64,000 nucleotides of DNA from Deinandra increscens subsp. villosa (taxonomy: Eukaryota; Streptophyta; Magnoliopsida; Asterales; Asteraceae): contig JBCNJP010000019.1 in NCBI GenBank assembly GCA_039602395.1, positions 2,004,265 through 2,068,264 on the forward strand, read 5' to 3'. The translations under genes and the position numbers were made by a program. Below are positions 10,847-23,494 of this stretch, piece after piece (position 1 is the stretch's first letter; every line of letters begins with the position of its first letter). The notes below the pieces were generated by a model. The model had not been told where the DNA came from and did not search any database. It saw nothing but the letters and a program-made list of their open reading frames with translations.

Positions 10847-13800
10847 CACTACTACAAAAAAGGGCTTTCTTGACGCTTTTTGCGCGTCAAGAAAGGGCCC
10901 AGATGACGCGCAAAAAAGCGTCAAGGAAGGTAGGGTCAAGAATCTTCTTGACGCGCAAAATGCGCGTCATCCCGTTCTTGACGCGCGAACGATGACGCTC
11001 CATTTATGACACTCAATGCGCGTCATAAAATGTGTGTCAAGGAAGCCCCTGTCATAAATCAGCTTATGACACGCATTTTTGCGCGTCATGGATTTAAAAA
11101 AAAATTAAAAAAAAAGATTTATAGAATCATTAATTTCACTAGTTCCTACATTAAATAACAATTAACCCAATAATGCAAAATAAAATACATACATAGCAAC
11201 ACAATATGTTTCTTACATACTAACAAATTTCACTACAAAAAAGTTATGTGTTGCCTTAGACTACAAATAAGTGTGTAGATGTCTTGGACCTGACCCATTC
11301 AAATACTAGCAAGCATCAGGAACACCAGGATAAAACCTGTAACATAAGTTAATATTGAGCAAACATGAAAACTGAAAACTACCACTAATACAAAAAACAG
11401 CTCTGGATGAAGAGTCTAACCTTTACCTGATCGGAGTCTGATAATGGCTTGCAGAAACATCCCTGTTCAAGAGCTGAGTTGCAAAGTCAACTTGCAATGT
11501 ACCAGCAACAAGAAGATAACTACTTGGTAGCTCCTTCAACCTGCATTGTAGCAGCAACAAGAGAACATGCTAATGTGTGCTATACATTACAAAAGAATAA
11601 GAAGAAGTCAATCTATTTCATATGCAGAACTTGCAAGAAATATAAGCCTGCTGATATCAACCTGATATAATGTTGGTTTCAAACTTACCATAACAGTACA
11701 AGTCAAGCCAGCAACCAAAAAAATGGCAAAGTCGTAGAGTCCTTGTTGATAGACCACCACCTTTACCTTAAAAATTGTTAACAGTAAATCGACCCGTTAA
11801 AAAAAACATGAGAAACAGTACCTCTTCGGCTAATCTTTCCCCCATTCGGTCTACGCCATCAAAAGTCAAAGTTGAATAATTGCAACCGCTACCTGCTCAA
11901 CAATATATCTTATATATCATAAAGCATTTACATATAAAAGTACAATAAAGATATATATATTTTATAAATTTCCAGACTTAAAAAAAAACTCACGGTGAAC
12001 TAATGAGTTTGCTACAAAATTTCGTTTGCTAAAACAAGTAACTTTGTACAGCAGGTCAAAGCATGTCAGGTCAACACAAGTAGTGTTGTTGCTATTGTAT
12101 TCTCCTAATGTTGTATGATGCTGTTGCTGCTGCTGTATTCTGCTGCTGCCGTTGTATGTTGCTGCTGCTGTTGTATTCTGCTGCTGCTGTTGTATTCTGC
12201 TGCTGCTGTTGTATGTTGTTGCTGCTGCTGTTGTACATTCTCCATCTACAGCTACAAAAACATAAAGGCAAGGCAAGCAACACACTCTGGACTACAACTG
12301 ACTCAAATCTACAACAAAACTGGAATGACACGGAGTTGAAAATGAAACAACTAGAGGAGATGAGAATCAAAACAGGAAAGGAATTTAGACAAACAAATCA
12401 CCTATTACATATTATACATCATGTTTCAAGTTGTAGATTGAATTTTACTAATTAAGAATTCTACAACATCTGTTTGTGTTGAGATGACAAACATAATACA
12501 AAATTTTATATATTGATTTAAATGTAATCATATTGATAATAGCATCGTAGTATTGATGATTGAATCATAATAACAGTGATAAAAGAAAAGGTGATATTAG
12601 TACTTACATAAAACCTACAAAAGTACAACGCCAATGAATATCCCAATACATAAACAAATAAACAATCACATTTCATTTATGCTGTCATCACTTACTCAAA
12701 TGAACACTTTGTAGCTATTATTTTGTTAACTTTTTCATGTAGCAAGCTTCTATTTAGTCTATTAAATCAACAATCTGATATATTCAAGAAAGCAAAAATT
12801 ATAGTAGGGCGTGTTACCGTACATTATGCAATCTGACACATTATACTTCAATCATACTATTACAAGAACAAACTATTTGTGCACAAAACTGTAGCATGTA
12901 CCGCAATCAATGTGACCTGTTAGTAAAGATATGCAGCTTGCAATCCAACCCATTACAAAACAGGTACTAAGAAAATGTAACATGTTGTCTGACTCGTTAC
13001 AAAACGGATGTCTTAATTTGACCCATTACATGATCAAGTGAATATATGTTCATATTATTTTAAACCTTTAAAACAACAGGGAGAGGAGATAATCAAAAGA
13101 TGATGTAGCAGCACATTTGGTTCTATCTGCATACACATTGAATAGGTTCTTGATGGAAAGCATGAAAATATGAAAGTTTTGTTTTTTTTTAGAAATTCAT
13201 ACCGTAGTTTCAAAGGATGCAACTAGGTGGAAACTTCTTAATATCACAGTAGCAGCAGCTCTATCTACTAGCTTCACATTTAGTTGGTAGCTTCATTCTA
13301 CAAGAAAATAGACAAACACATAAATCCGTTACTTAGAATATTATAAAATGAACACCAAAAATAGACTAGAAATAGAATTACCCCTGTAGGCATCCAAGGA
13401 TGAATCAACAAAGGCATATGCTCCAAGACCTGTATCAGATAAAAAACAATGACATGCTATTATCAGATTTAATATAGAGCATACTGAGCCAAAACACATC
13501 AACAATCTGATTCCAGATAAGGCCACAATAGCAAACACATCAACAGTCTGTGACACTGTAAATACTCCTTGAGCTACAAAGGGGAACATGAGTACAGAAA
13601 TACAATACAGACCTGCACAAAAAAATAACATCATAATAGTATATATCAAACTAATACCAGAAACATTAGTGAATTTGACCAATCCTTGAAGCACAAAGGG
13701 GAACATGAGTACCTCCCAACATCCTTAGAAGGAAGCCCTGATCTTGAACTAGTGTTTGTAAAAAAATACAGATATTGTAATAACCTGATGTACAGATATA

Positions 13801-15338
13801 TACCAGTATATATTTCAAAACTTGAATATCCCCACATATTGTCACAGGGCTTTTAACAGGCTGAAATATATATGAGCAAAAGGTTGATAATTTATTTGAG
13901 GAAAATTGCATCCTTGTGATGGTGTCATGAACTAAAAATACGCATTAAGTAGATTTTCTAATGAACCATGTTTGTTTAGAAGTTTGAGGGTAGTTTTCAT
14001 GCCAAAACAAGGTACCAAATGCTGAATTCCAGGAACACCATTGGCTCCATCACCCACAATACCCCCTTCACACACCAGTTTTCATTGAATTCGTAAACAT
14101 AAAACAAGTTCATGAATCTTACCACATCTTTTGATGAAGGTACATCTTCTGAAATCCTATTTCTTGAAAGTTCAAGACGGCTGCCACCTTAATAAACATC
14201 TATCATAAGCATAAAATCCCATTTGCTAAATTAAATAAGTTCCTTCTTAATAAACATATATCATAAGCATAAATTCTAAACGACACACATCACAGGTACA
14301 ATGAAAAAAGTAATTGTGATATTAGCTAGGTGAAAACTACATGAGAAGCACAGTTAACTGAAGAATAGAGAGAGTGTTCTTAAAGAACCATACCTTGAAA
14401 ACATGAACAAAAAAGGAAACCTACTGCTCCCGAAAGTCAATAAATCAAACACCAGCAGTTCAGCACCAAGTCGCCTAACTAATATGCAAAGAAGAACCAG
14501 TTAAGAAATCACAACACACAATCTATAGACTATAAATGGAACATCAGCACTAAGAACTCCTAATTAATCGTAGTAATTAATAAGCATAAAGAAACTGAAA
14601 AAAATTAGGTCACAAAAATAAGCAAATAAGTGTAAGAAACAAGCAGATGGAGTGAATATCATACTGATTACGGCGTGAAACAGAGATTGTTGAGAGCTAA
14701 TGAAGATAATTGGTGTGAACCAGAGGGCAACGCCTTTTCGAAGGTGAATAGGATGGATGCAAGAGGGTTCGCCGAGCAATAACCTTCAATTTCTCTCACT
14801 GTATTTCTTCCGATTGAGAGAGAGAGCAACAGCAAATTGGGGAAAACGAGAAAAATAAAAAGACGCAATCGATGAATCTCCCTCTCACAAATGTAGAAAC
14901 ATGGTGCAAGAAGAGCGATTGTGCGGCGGTATTAGGGTTGTCCGTCAGTGATGAAGAAGAAGGAGTTATGGAGTGATTTGTGGTGGTTGCGATTGTGCGG
15001 CGGTATTAGGGTTGTGGGAGCGTTTGTAGCGGAAAGAAATTTAGGGCGAAATGAAATAGTTAAAGGGGGGAACGAAATTTTGGGGGAAAAATAGCGGGAA
15101 AATAAATATAAAGTGACGTTCTTTTTTTTACGCTTGACGCGCTCAAAAATTGTCCTCCGTGTTTTTTTTTTCAAACGACACAATATTGATGACGCGCAAA
15201 AATGCGCGTCATCAACCTATAGAATTTTGTTAAATTTTGTTAAATACGACAGTTTTTTTTATGACGCTTGTTTTTGCGCGTCATAAATTTCTGAGTGTCA
15301 TTGTTCGCGCGTCAAGGAAGGGGTTATTTCTAGTAGTG
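10847..15338. mobile_element. CACTA element 1, non-autonomous, complete ends
   Basis: The left end CACTACTACAAAAAAGGG and the inverted right end (CACTACTAGAAATAACCCC on the minus strand) are typical CACTA (CMC/EnSpm) termini. A perfect 3-bp target duplication ACG stands at 10844-10846 and 15339-15341. Subterminal regions (10865-11090 and 15130-15320) are packed with direct and inverted copies of TTGACGCGC / GCGCGTCA, the kind of repeats bound by CACTA transposase partners. No transposase frame is present in 4492 bp. A minus-strand stretch near 14015-14080 (reading GGIVGDGANGVPGIQHL) and several frames at 13341-13911 look coding and could be captured host sequence; I cannot identify them. Confidence 0.93.
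12108..12236. repeat. CTG/TTG trinucleotide-rich repeat
   Basis: Degenerate tandem units of the type GCTGCTGCTGTTGTATTCT. Open frames on both strands here are products of the repeat (Leu/Cys or Gln/Asn runs), not genes. It lies inside CACTA element 1. Confidence 0.85.
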
Positions 15339-15428
15339 ACGTATATATTATCTCTAGTTATGTTCTTAGTAAGTAACTTAGTACGAGGGTTTGTTACTTC
15401 ACTATGTTGTAAGAAACGTATGATTATG

Positions 15429-15928
15429 NNNNNNNNNNNNNNNNNNNNNNNNNNNNNNNNNNNNNNNNNNNNNNNNNNNNNNNNNNNNNNNNNNNNNNNN
15501 NNNNNNNNNNNNNNNNNNNNNNNNNNNNNNNNNNNNNNNNNNNNNNNNNNNNNNNNNNNNNNNNNNNNNNNNNNNNNNNNNNNNNNNNNNNNNNNNNNNN
15601 NNNNNNNNNNNNNNNNNNNNNNNNNNNNNNNNNNNNNNNNNNNNNNNNNNNNNNNNNNNNNNNNNNNNNNNNNNNNNNNNNNNNNNNNNNNNNNNNNNNN
15701 NNNNNNNNNNNNNNNNNNNNNNNNNNNNNNNNNNNNNNNNNNNNNNNNNNNNNNNNNNNNNNNNNNNNNNNNNNNNNNNNNNNNNNNNNNNNNNNNNNNN
15801 NNNNNNNNNNNNNNNNNNNNNNNNNNNNNNNNNNNNNNNNNNNNNNNNNNNNNNNNNNNNNNNNNNNNNNNNNNNNNNNNNNNNNNNNNNNNNNNNNNNN
15901 NNNNNNNNNNNNNNNNNNNNNNNNNNNN
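15429..15928. other. Assembly gap, 500 N
   Basis: Exactly 500 unknown bases, a conventional scaffold-gap size, so the real length may differ. Frames reported across it are meaningless. Confidence 0.99.
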
Positions 15929-15982
15929 ATAACCACTACGTATATCTATTCATCTATTTTTTTTATTTGTATTAAAACGAAG

Positions 15983-17106
15983 TGATAACGGTTTGTCAGG
16001 CCGTTTCAAATCCCCAACTAGATTGATTTGTAGTAGTGGTAAGTTAGGGTTATCGAACCAAGGGAATATGTGGAAATTGACTAGTCGATTAACTAAGTTA
16101 ACTAAATTTACTGATTACCTAAAATTAACTAAGGTTGCCACTTGGCTGTTTTGGTTGATTGAGTGATTTAACTAACAAATTAACTAACTTTAACCTAAAA
16201 ACTTAATTGAATTCAAATGAGACGAATCTAACCACTTCTGGATCCTGGTTGGCTACCGATCTAGAAAAACCTAATTCCTTAACCGTGACACATAGACATG
16301 CCCCCCAATTGCTTCCTTGACCTAATAACCTAGTTTCCTAATGGGCTGATTAGTCCTGCCGCAAGAAAGTGCTAGATCAATAAACAGTGGACCACTAAAA
16401 CCCTAGATTACTAGTTGATTTTAACAATTCCGCATGTAGGTATTCAACGGTAGCAAGTATTCCGGAATAACTAGTTAAGCAATAGGTTAATCATAGAACG
16501 AATCCACCAACCAATCACCAAAAGCGGTTAGTGGTGGATTAGCCGGACATGGCTAATGAAACAAACAAACACATAATGAAAGATTGCATTGAAAACAGTT
16601 ACCGAATGATTAGAATGCTTCAAAATCTCCAAAACAATGGTGGAATTCGCAAACCCTAAGCCTCTGGTCGCACAATGAAGATTAAAATTACAAAAACTTC
16701 ACAAATAAGTTTAAATAGTAAACCCTAAAAATTTCCCTTTGTCGACCGATTCGGGGCGTACCGCCCCAAAATGGGGAATTCTGGGCGTACCGCCCGGATT
16801 GATAATCTCGGCCGCATATCTAACTTTTAGGGCGTACCGCCCTGTTTTCTTCACTTCTGGGCGTACCGCCCGGATCTGGATCCCAGGAACTTTCTTCAAT
16901 TTCTTCTAAGTCTTCACTCGTTCCCGCTCGATTCTCGATCCTTGTACCAGCAGCTTCCAGTTCTTCATAAAACTCCATTGTTAGCTACTTAAGCTCGTGG
17001 TACCTCACAATACAAAAACCCGTGAAAATGCCATGTAATCCAAACCTTATTATAAATAAATATAACAAAATAAGCACAATAAGAACGACAAATTGGACTA
17101 ACATCA
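15983..17106 (+). mobile_element. Solo LTR, TGATAACG family, plus orientation
   Basis: Begins TGATAACGGTTTGTCAGG and ends TTGGACTAACATCA, with a perfect 5-bp target duplication CGAAG at 15978-15982 and 17107-17111. There is no PBS, coding region or second LTR, so this is a solo LTR left by recombination. The same termini occur in the minus-oriented solo LTR at 59145-60293, which confirms the ends. An AT-rich TTTAAATA-type box lies near 16709, just before a cluster of GC-rich palindromic motifs (16753-16871). The retrotransposon lineage cannot be set from an LTR alone. Confidence 0.93.
16753..16871 (+). repeat. Four copies of GGGCGTACCGCCC inside solo LTR
   Basis: Near-palindromic units at 16753-16767, 16783-16795, 16829-16843 and 16859-16871, spaced by AT-richer sequence. 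Each could form a small hairpin in RNA. The cluster lies downstream of a TATA-like box, probably in the transcribed leader. The homologous solo LTR at 59145-60293 keeps a similar cluster. Confidence 0.9.
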
Positions 17107-17111
17107 CGAAG

Positions 17112-17607
17112 CACCGGTGTATGTGGTATGTTGTCTGCCCTCCATTTTAGAGACTCAAGTTAGAGTCCTATCATCCCCTTTATTTTGCTCTTTTTTTGCT
17201 TTTGTTATAACAACCCAGCGGTTCTAGCCACGAGAGGCGATGGTGCAAGGTGCCCTATTCAAAAAACATTTGGAAATAATCTTATTTTTATAGAGTTTAA
17301 GGTTTGGAATTTAGGTGTAAAGTTTAGGGTTTATAGTTTGGGTTTATGTGTTATATACGATGCGTTATAAAGTTTGTTTAAGATTGATCTGTGTCGGAGT
17401 TACCCAGTTATCAGGGTTTCTGCTATGAGGAATTTTCAAGTTTAACAAGAAGTGTCAAATAACTGATGATAATTTAAATATCATCACGCTATTAAAAAAT
17501 ATATATATTTTATTTGCATATGATATTATTGTCGTGACGTACGATGGAGTAAACACTAGTTTGAAATACTAAACATTGTTCATTTTGATTTTGGGTCTTT
17601 CTAATAA
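17112..17607. other. No recognised gene or element
   Basis: AT-rich spacer between two solo LTRs. Short frames only. Confidence 0.4.
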
Positions 17608-18225
17608 TTATATGTAGGAAAATCGTTCGCAATTTAATTTAAAATAAATACTTTTGAGATTTCGTACGATTACAACAAAAAAAAAACTAATCTATTACAA
17701 TACAATCAATGGAAATTTACCTATCCCAATACGATTACAACGGAAAGCAAAAGAAAATACAATACAAAAAATTGGAAAAATACAATACAAGAAAATGAGA
17801 TTTGTTACAAAGAAAGGAATAATCTTATGAGACAAACGACTAGTAGAAAATAATAATCAAAGAATTGAATTGAGAGAATAGTTGTAAAATTTTATGAAAC
17901 AGTGGAAGGTTTAATAAGAAAAAGAAAATAGAGATTTGAAGAAAATATTAATTAAGATTATGAAAACCTTTTAAACCTGCGAAGGATTCGGGTCAAAACC
18001 CGGGTTCGTTAAAACAAATTCCGAGTCTACCGAAGATCTGTTTTGTTTCCCAGGGTACAATCGCCAAAGCCGAATTGTACGGCCGGGATAACACTAAGCC
18101 CGAAATTACCTTATAACACTTGAAGATCTTGATGAAGATTTGAAGAAGTTCTTGAGAGAGAGGAGAAGAGGAGTATAAGAATTCTGTGTGAATTCTTGAT
18201 GTAATGAGTCTCAACCCATGAGGCT

Positions 18226-18235
18226 CTATTTATAG
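18226..18235 (-). promoter_or_regulatory. TATA box of solo LTR
   Basis: CTATAAATAG on the minus strand, inside the LTR at a position expected for the U3/R border. Confidence 0.6.
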
Positions 18236-18419
18236 TGGAGGTGAGTTCTTGAAACATAAAGGAAATTGAATTCGTAGTCAAACTTCATATTAAACGTCTT
18301 TAATATGAATTCGGTTTTAATTGACTTGAATAATCTGTTTCAACTCAGTATTAAAGTGGTTCAAAGGAGATTTAAGGCAAAAATACGTAACAACCCATTT
18401 ACTGGACCGTTACAGCCTT

Positions 18420-18640
18420 TTTCCGGTTGAACTGGGGTTCTAGTTCAACTACTGTGTTTTTCCGGTTGAACTGGAATTCCGGTTCAACTCGTGTTCCGTT
18501 TGAACTTCAGCCTGAACATATCAGGTTGATCCCCATTCCGCCTGAACCTGTTTTCTACTTGAACTTGAACCGGAACTCATCCAGTTCAACTTTCCGCTCG
18601 AACCTGCCTAACCTTCAACCCGAACACATCCGGTTGAACT
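18420..18640. repeat. GGTTGAAC / GTTCAACC motif cluster inside solo LTR
   Basis: Direct and inverted copies of a GTTGAAC core alternate, including one long perfect inverted repeat at about 18462-18488 centred on GGAATTCC. More degenerate copies follow to about 18640. In LTR orientation they lie upstream of the TATA box. Confidence 0.82.
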
Positions 18641-19459
18641 TAAAAACAATAATGCGGCTCTCAAGCGGCTCGCGGCATGCGAGCGTGCGAAGTGCGCCAT
18701 CAAAGCGTCACATTGCGCCCATACGCCCACACCACGCGTGCGTGCGAGTTAGGGGTGTTTCACACCCCTCAGGGTCCAAGGGATGTGTCCTACTAGAGGA
18801 AACAATAGTAGGTGAAATTTCCACCGTATTAACCACTTCAATATTCAATGTGGGATAAGTTCCACTATATTTTCTTCTCTATTTTCGCAGCTTACAGAGT
18901 TGCGAACCCTCAACTTTGAGCGTCGATATTTCATTCATATGAGCTCGGTTCTGGACATGGTTTAGTGCGTTGGAAAGCCCTCATAACGTACTATACAAAC
19001 CCAGAAAATACAGCATCAACAACCTATGTTATCTGTATTTTATTTGTGTCCAAAGTTGATGAATAACTCATTTTGACACTTAGTGAAAAAACCTGTTCTT
19101 CACTAAGTTTCTCCCAAAATTCCAACATTATACAATATATGAAGCAATAGTAACGTCACGTGGCGGCTTGTGATGGTGTCATGTGGTAGCCAAAACTTTT
19201 TTATTGTTATTTTTGTGTCATATCTAAATGCAACATAGTTAGCATAGTAGTTGTTTGCGTGATAGGTAAAGTCTTTTAATATAACATTTACATCATAGGC
19301 TTTCATTGTTTTCCATCTGATTTTTACTGTAAATAAATTGTATTTTTGCATTTCCATTTTATTTACTTTATGTTATAGCAATTTAATTGTTTTGTAAACC
19401 CGTATTATCTCCGCCGCATCAGATGCTATAAATCTAGAGTTTATAAGATTCATGTTGGT

Positions 19460-19880
19460 GCAAGTACGTTTCTTCTAGAGGATCATCTTTTTGGTGATTA
19501 CATCTTGGCGTCTTGTGTTATTTCTAAAGTTGTGAGATGGCTTGATCTGGATCCTCTTTCTCAGTCATCTCCGAACGCGATTTTCATGGAGGTCGAGGCG
19601 TTGAATATATCACGTATAAAGAAACAAGTGATTCATGCGATTCTTTTCACTACTTGGTGGGTCATTTGGAGGGAAAGGAACGAGCAGCTATTTGATAAGA
19701 AAAACTCGAGACATGTTAATATTTTTTATTCGGTTGTAATTTTTTCTTTCACGGTTCTTGGCTAGGTGTCGTAAAGTGTCGGTGTCGTGGACCAACTGGA
19801 TGAGGAGTTCATTACTTTTTCTGTAATTTGCTCATCTTGAGCTTTTATTTATATATATACAGCCGTTCAAAAAAAAAAAA
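19460..19880 (+). mobile_element. 5'-truncated L1-type LINE, 3' end with poly(A)
   Basis: An open reading stretch from about 19469 to 19765 encodes the C-terminal zf-RVT-like part of a plant L1 LINE polyprotein, with the family's WWVIWRERNEQLFDKK block. It is followed by a 3' untranslated tail ending GCCGTTC plus an A run (about 19867-19880). Only the last few hundred bases are present, which is the usual 5' truncation of LINE copies. No clean target duplication was found. Confidence 0.8.
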
Positions 19881-20084
19881 TTGGGTTTCATGAGGTCTCA
19901 AATTTAAAATCTAACTAAAGGGGCTCAAGTGGTGAGTTTTCTCCTTAATGATGTTTCTGAATGAGTAAAGTCTGAAGTGTCAAATTCATGATAGACGGTT
20001 GTAATTCAGTCTTAAAAAAGCTCACTCGAATATTAAAGATTTGAAATTGTTTCAAACGCCATTAAAGTTTAATAATAAATTAAT

Positions 20085-20330
20085 AATAAGATTCATGTCG
20101 GTCAAAGTGTAGACTTTAGATTGACAAAGTATTGTTATTTTCATTGTTGACTTGTCTACAATGTCAAGTTAAAATAGAACACATGCCATAATTACATCTT
20201 CCTCTTTGGTTCCCTAAACATGCTTGATATCATCGCACTCGTACGCCACAACCACACTACGTACCCCATGACGCCAACATCATGGCCACTTTTTAGCCTC
20301 TCGATCTTTTCCTGCTTCACTAATCACCAA
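20085..20330. repeat. Dispersed repeat, copy 1 (partner at 48680-48890)
   Basis: Shares long stretches with 48680-48890, including GTCAAAGTGTAG, ATTGTTGACTTGTCTA, CATCATCGCACTCGTAC-like and CATGACGCCAA. Orientation is the same. A shorter third copy lies near 48300-48370. Nature unknown; no terminal structure seen. Confidence 0.7.
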
Positions 20331-20404
20331 ACACCACAGACACAGCAAAGATTGATTTAGAATTTTATCGATACGATAAGTCACGGGATAATAACATAAC
20401 TTAA

Positions 20405-20860
20405 AGGGACGGTTCTTTCTATATATAAAAAAATGCTTTTAAAGAGTTTTTTTTTAAAACATTTTTAAATAGTTTGTTTAAAATGTTTTAAACAAATTTA
20501 TTTTTATAAATTAAAAAATGATTTATAGAAAAATAGTTTTGAAAAACAATTTTTAACCTTTTTTCTAAATAGCTATTTTTAGAACAGTTTTTTTAATAGT
20601 GTTTTTTCGAAAAGAGTTTTTAAATTTTTTAAATAAAATGACAAATACGTTTTATAAAGAACTGTTTTAAAAAAAATGTTAAAAAAATTTTAAAAAAATG
20701 TTAAAAAAAGTATTTAAAACTATTTTTTGTGTAAATCATTTTTGAATTGTTTCAAAAAGAACATTTTAAATAAAAACTGTTTTAAAAATAATTAAAAAAT
20801 GTTTAAAAAAACTACTATACCTATATAACGTTTTTGTCATTTTGTGCGAAAAACTGTTTT
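20405..20860. repeat. Extremely AT-rich A/T-run tract
   Basis: About 450 bases almost free of G and C, built from recurring TTTTTAAA, AAAACAGTTTT and ATTTTTAAA words in both orientations, with many possible short hairpins. It may act as unwinding or matrix-attachment-like DNA, but function is a guess. Confidence 0.75.
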
Positions 20861-20902
20861 AGAAAAAAATTATTGGTTAAAATATAACAAAAGAAATATA
20901 AA

Positions 20903-21117
20903 ATTGGATTTTAATAATCCCAACTTTTGACTGTTAGCCAGCAATAATCTCGCCTTTAAATATCTTTGCCACCAGTCCCAACTTTCAACCTTATTTTTTT
21001 TGTTGGACCCTCCAATATTTCATTTTTAACTCTTTTAAACATCTAATGAGAGATATTATAAAGGTGAGATTATTTTTGGCTAATAGTTAAAGGTTGAAAT
21101 TATAAAAAAATTTGAAT
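20903..21117. mobile_element. Foldback MITE
   Basis: The two ends form a long imperfect inverted repeat. The left arm (AATAATCCCAACTTTTGACTG, then GCCAGCAATAATCTC) is matched on the right by GAGATTATTTTTGGC and TAGTTAAAGGTTGAAATTAT. The loop is short and no coding is present. The exact ends and target duplication are unclear. Confidence 0.65.
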
Positions 21118-21776
21118 GGTAATTATCTATAAATTTTCTAGCCATTATAGTAACTCTATATTCACTACAAAAAAAGGATAACTAATGGCGACATTTGTCC
21201 CCGCTATTGATGGGCAATGCTATCGCTAATACCTCGTCGTTATTGAGTCGTCGCTATTGATCTGCCGTTATTGATCCAAATGTTGTCGTTGATGACCACA
21301 GTGGCCGCTAATGCTCCCTGAACTGCAAAATGAATTTTTCTTCATATTTTCTATGTTTTCAGTTTTCTCAAATACATACATTACAAAAACAACATAGTTC
21401 AACAACAAATACGGACATACGCTAATATTTATAAACATGATCAAATTGTACATAACTGTTATAGTTTCCAAGAAGTTTGATGAGTTGTAAGTTATAAACA
21501 TAATAAACTAACAAATATGACACAAACTAGCTACTTAATTAGGATATGCCATCATTCGTTGTCCTTGTATCCCTTGTCGTCCACGTTGTCTTCTTTGTTA
21601 TTAGTTTCGATACTCAAACTCGTGTATTGTAATAGTTGGGTCTTGGAACAAACTTGTAATTTGATCCTACAAAAATATACAAAAGGGTCATTTTACATAC
21701 ATATATACATCTAGAGGCAAGTTGATACCATACATATATAAACATGTAAGTTTTGGGTCAAACTGGTCATATTATA

Positions 21777-22686
21777 TCATAATAAAGCAATAAAATGGTT
21801 GTCACGTGACTCTTTTCTAGGGCATCCACATCATCATGTCAACACTAGATTAAATCAATAAATAAATTTTAAAATAAATTCAATTTATTATTTCAACTTT
21901 CCAAATATAAAATTGAACCTAATTACATTTAATAAATTTTTAATTTTCTAATTAAATGTAATGAAACTTCAAATCTTTTAAAGTTTCTAAACTTAAATTT
22001 TGAAAAATTCTAATTTAAAAATTTTATTATTTTAACTTTCCACGTATAAAATTCAATATTATATTTACTAAATATTAAATTTATTATTAATATAATGTAA
22101 ATGTGAGATGTTTAAAACCTCTAAATTTATATTTTAAAAAATTCAAATTCTGAACATTTATTATAACTTTCCACATATAAAGTTTAACTATACAATTAAT
22201 AAATTTTTAATTTCTAATTAAATACATTTAGTAAATTTTTAAATTTCTAATTAAATAGTTATTGTAATGGTCAACAAGTCCTTGTTTTTTTTCTTAACTA
22301 TTGTAAGATAACTTATTACTATGCTGCAACAATTAAAATGACAATGGTGGCGGTCCTACTATTTTACGGCCAGCAAATCCGGATCATGGCAATATATTTC
22401 AGTATAAGGTCGACTATCTAACCACTACAACATCGAAAATAAAACATTAGATCGGTCAAACATGATTAGTGTGATTATTGAATATATTACATGATAAACA
22501 AAATTCATATTTATATGGCTATTAAATTTGAAAGAATTGAACTCAACCCGAGTTTAACAAAGCCAAAATTGATTAAAAAAATTATGTCATTCATATTTTT
22601 TAAATCTCTCATTATTTTTTTTCTTTTATTTATCTCATTTTATGAACTTAAATTCGACCCGTATAGTTTACGGGTTACTAATCTAG
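21777..22686 (+). mobile_element. Non-autonomous Helitron
   Basis: Starts A|TCATAATAAAGCAATAAAATG and ends TTACGGGTTACTAATCTAG|T, meeting the rule of TC start, CTAG end and insertion between A and T. A short hairpin (CCCGTATAGTTTACGGG) stands a few bases before the end. 910 bp with no helicase sequence. A short frame at 22491-22721 is chance. Confidence 0.7.
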
Positions 22687-23494
22687 TTTTACAATATAGG
22701 TTTTGGGTCAAAACAGGTTAAGCAGATCAAACTACTAACATCTAACTACTTATTACTTTACAGATCTACTAACATTTACCAATTCTACTAACATTTACCA
22801 AACTAATACCATACATATACAAACATACAAGTTTCGGGTCAAACGAGTCATTTTACATACATACATCTAGATGCATACACGTCAAACGGATGAAACTACT
22901 AACATTTAACAAATACTAACATCTAACTATTTTACGGCCAGCAAATCCGGATCATGGCAATATGGTTCAGTAAAAGGTCGACTATCTAACCACTACAACA
23001 TCGAAAATAAAACATTAGACCGGTCATACATGATTAGTGTGATTATTGAATATATTACATGATAAACAAAATTCATATTTATATGGCTATTAAATTTGAA
23101 AGAATTGAACTCAACCCGGGTTTAACAAAGCCAAAATTGATTAAAAAAATTATGTCATTCATATTTTTCAAATCACTCATTATTTTTTTTTCTTTTATTT
23201 ATCTCATTTTTATGAACTTAAATTCAACCCGTATAGTTTACGGGTTACTAATCTAGTTTTACAATATAGGTTTTGGGTCAAAACAGGTTAAACAGGTCAA
23301 ACTACTAACATCTAACTACTTATTAACTTTACTGATCTACTAACATTTACCAATTCTACTAACATTTACCAAACTAATACTATACATATACAAACATCAA
23401 GTTTCAGGTCACAAACATACAAGTTTCAGGTCAAACGAGTCATTTTACATACATACATCTAGATGCATACACGTCAAACGGGTGAAACTACTAA
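22359..23494 (+). repeat. 568-bp tandem duplication
   Basis: The phrase CTATTTTACGGCCAGCAAAT starts at 22359 and again at 22927, and what follows is nearly identical through the Helitron 3' end (22686 and 23256) and beyond. The second copy has a small extra 22-base internal repeat near 23405. It created a second copy of a Helitron 3' end without a 5' end. Confidence 0.85.

Larger units (their letters stand above)
17613..19127 (-). mobile_element. Solo LTR, TGTTGGAATTT family, minus orientation
   Basis: On the minus strand it starts TGTTGGAATTTTGGGAG and ends ATTTTCCTACA, with a perfect 5-bp target duplication TTATA at 17608-17612 and 19128-19132. No internal retrotransposon sequence is left. 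A strong minus-strand TATA box (CTATAAATAG, 18226-18235) marks the transcription start region. A cluster of CCGGTTGAAC/GTTCAACCGG units sits upstream of it in LTR orientation (about 18420-18640). The LTR start resembles Ty1-copia LTRs, but the lineage is inferred. A 143-aa open frame at 18427-18858 is an accident of the repeat cluster. Confidence 0.92.

Noticed and set aside
12108..12455. 115-aa Leu/Cys-rich frame and the Gln/Asn-rich frames opposite
   Set aside because: Products of a CTG/TTG trinucleotide repeat within a CACTA element, open on both strands.
15237..15932. 231-aa open frame
   Set aside because: Nearly all of it is the 500-base N gap; the opposite-strand frame there is equally empty.
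18427..18858. 143-aa open frame rich in Ser, Arg and Pro
   Set aside because: It lies wholly inside a minus-oriented solo LTR and owes its openness to the GC-rich motif cluster.
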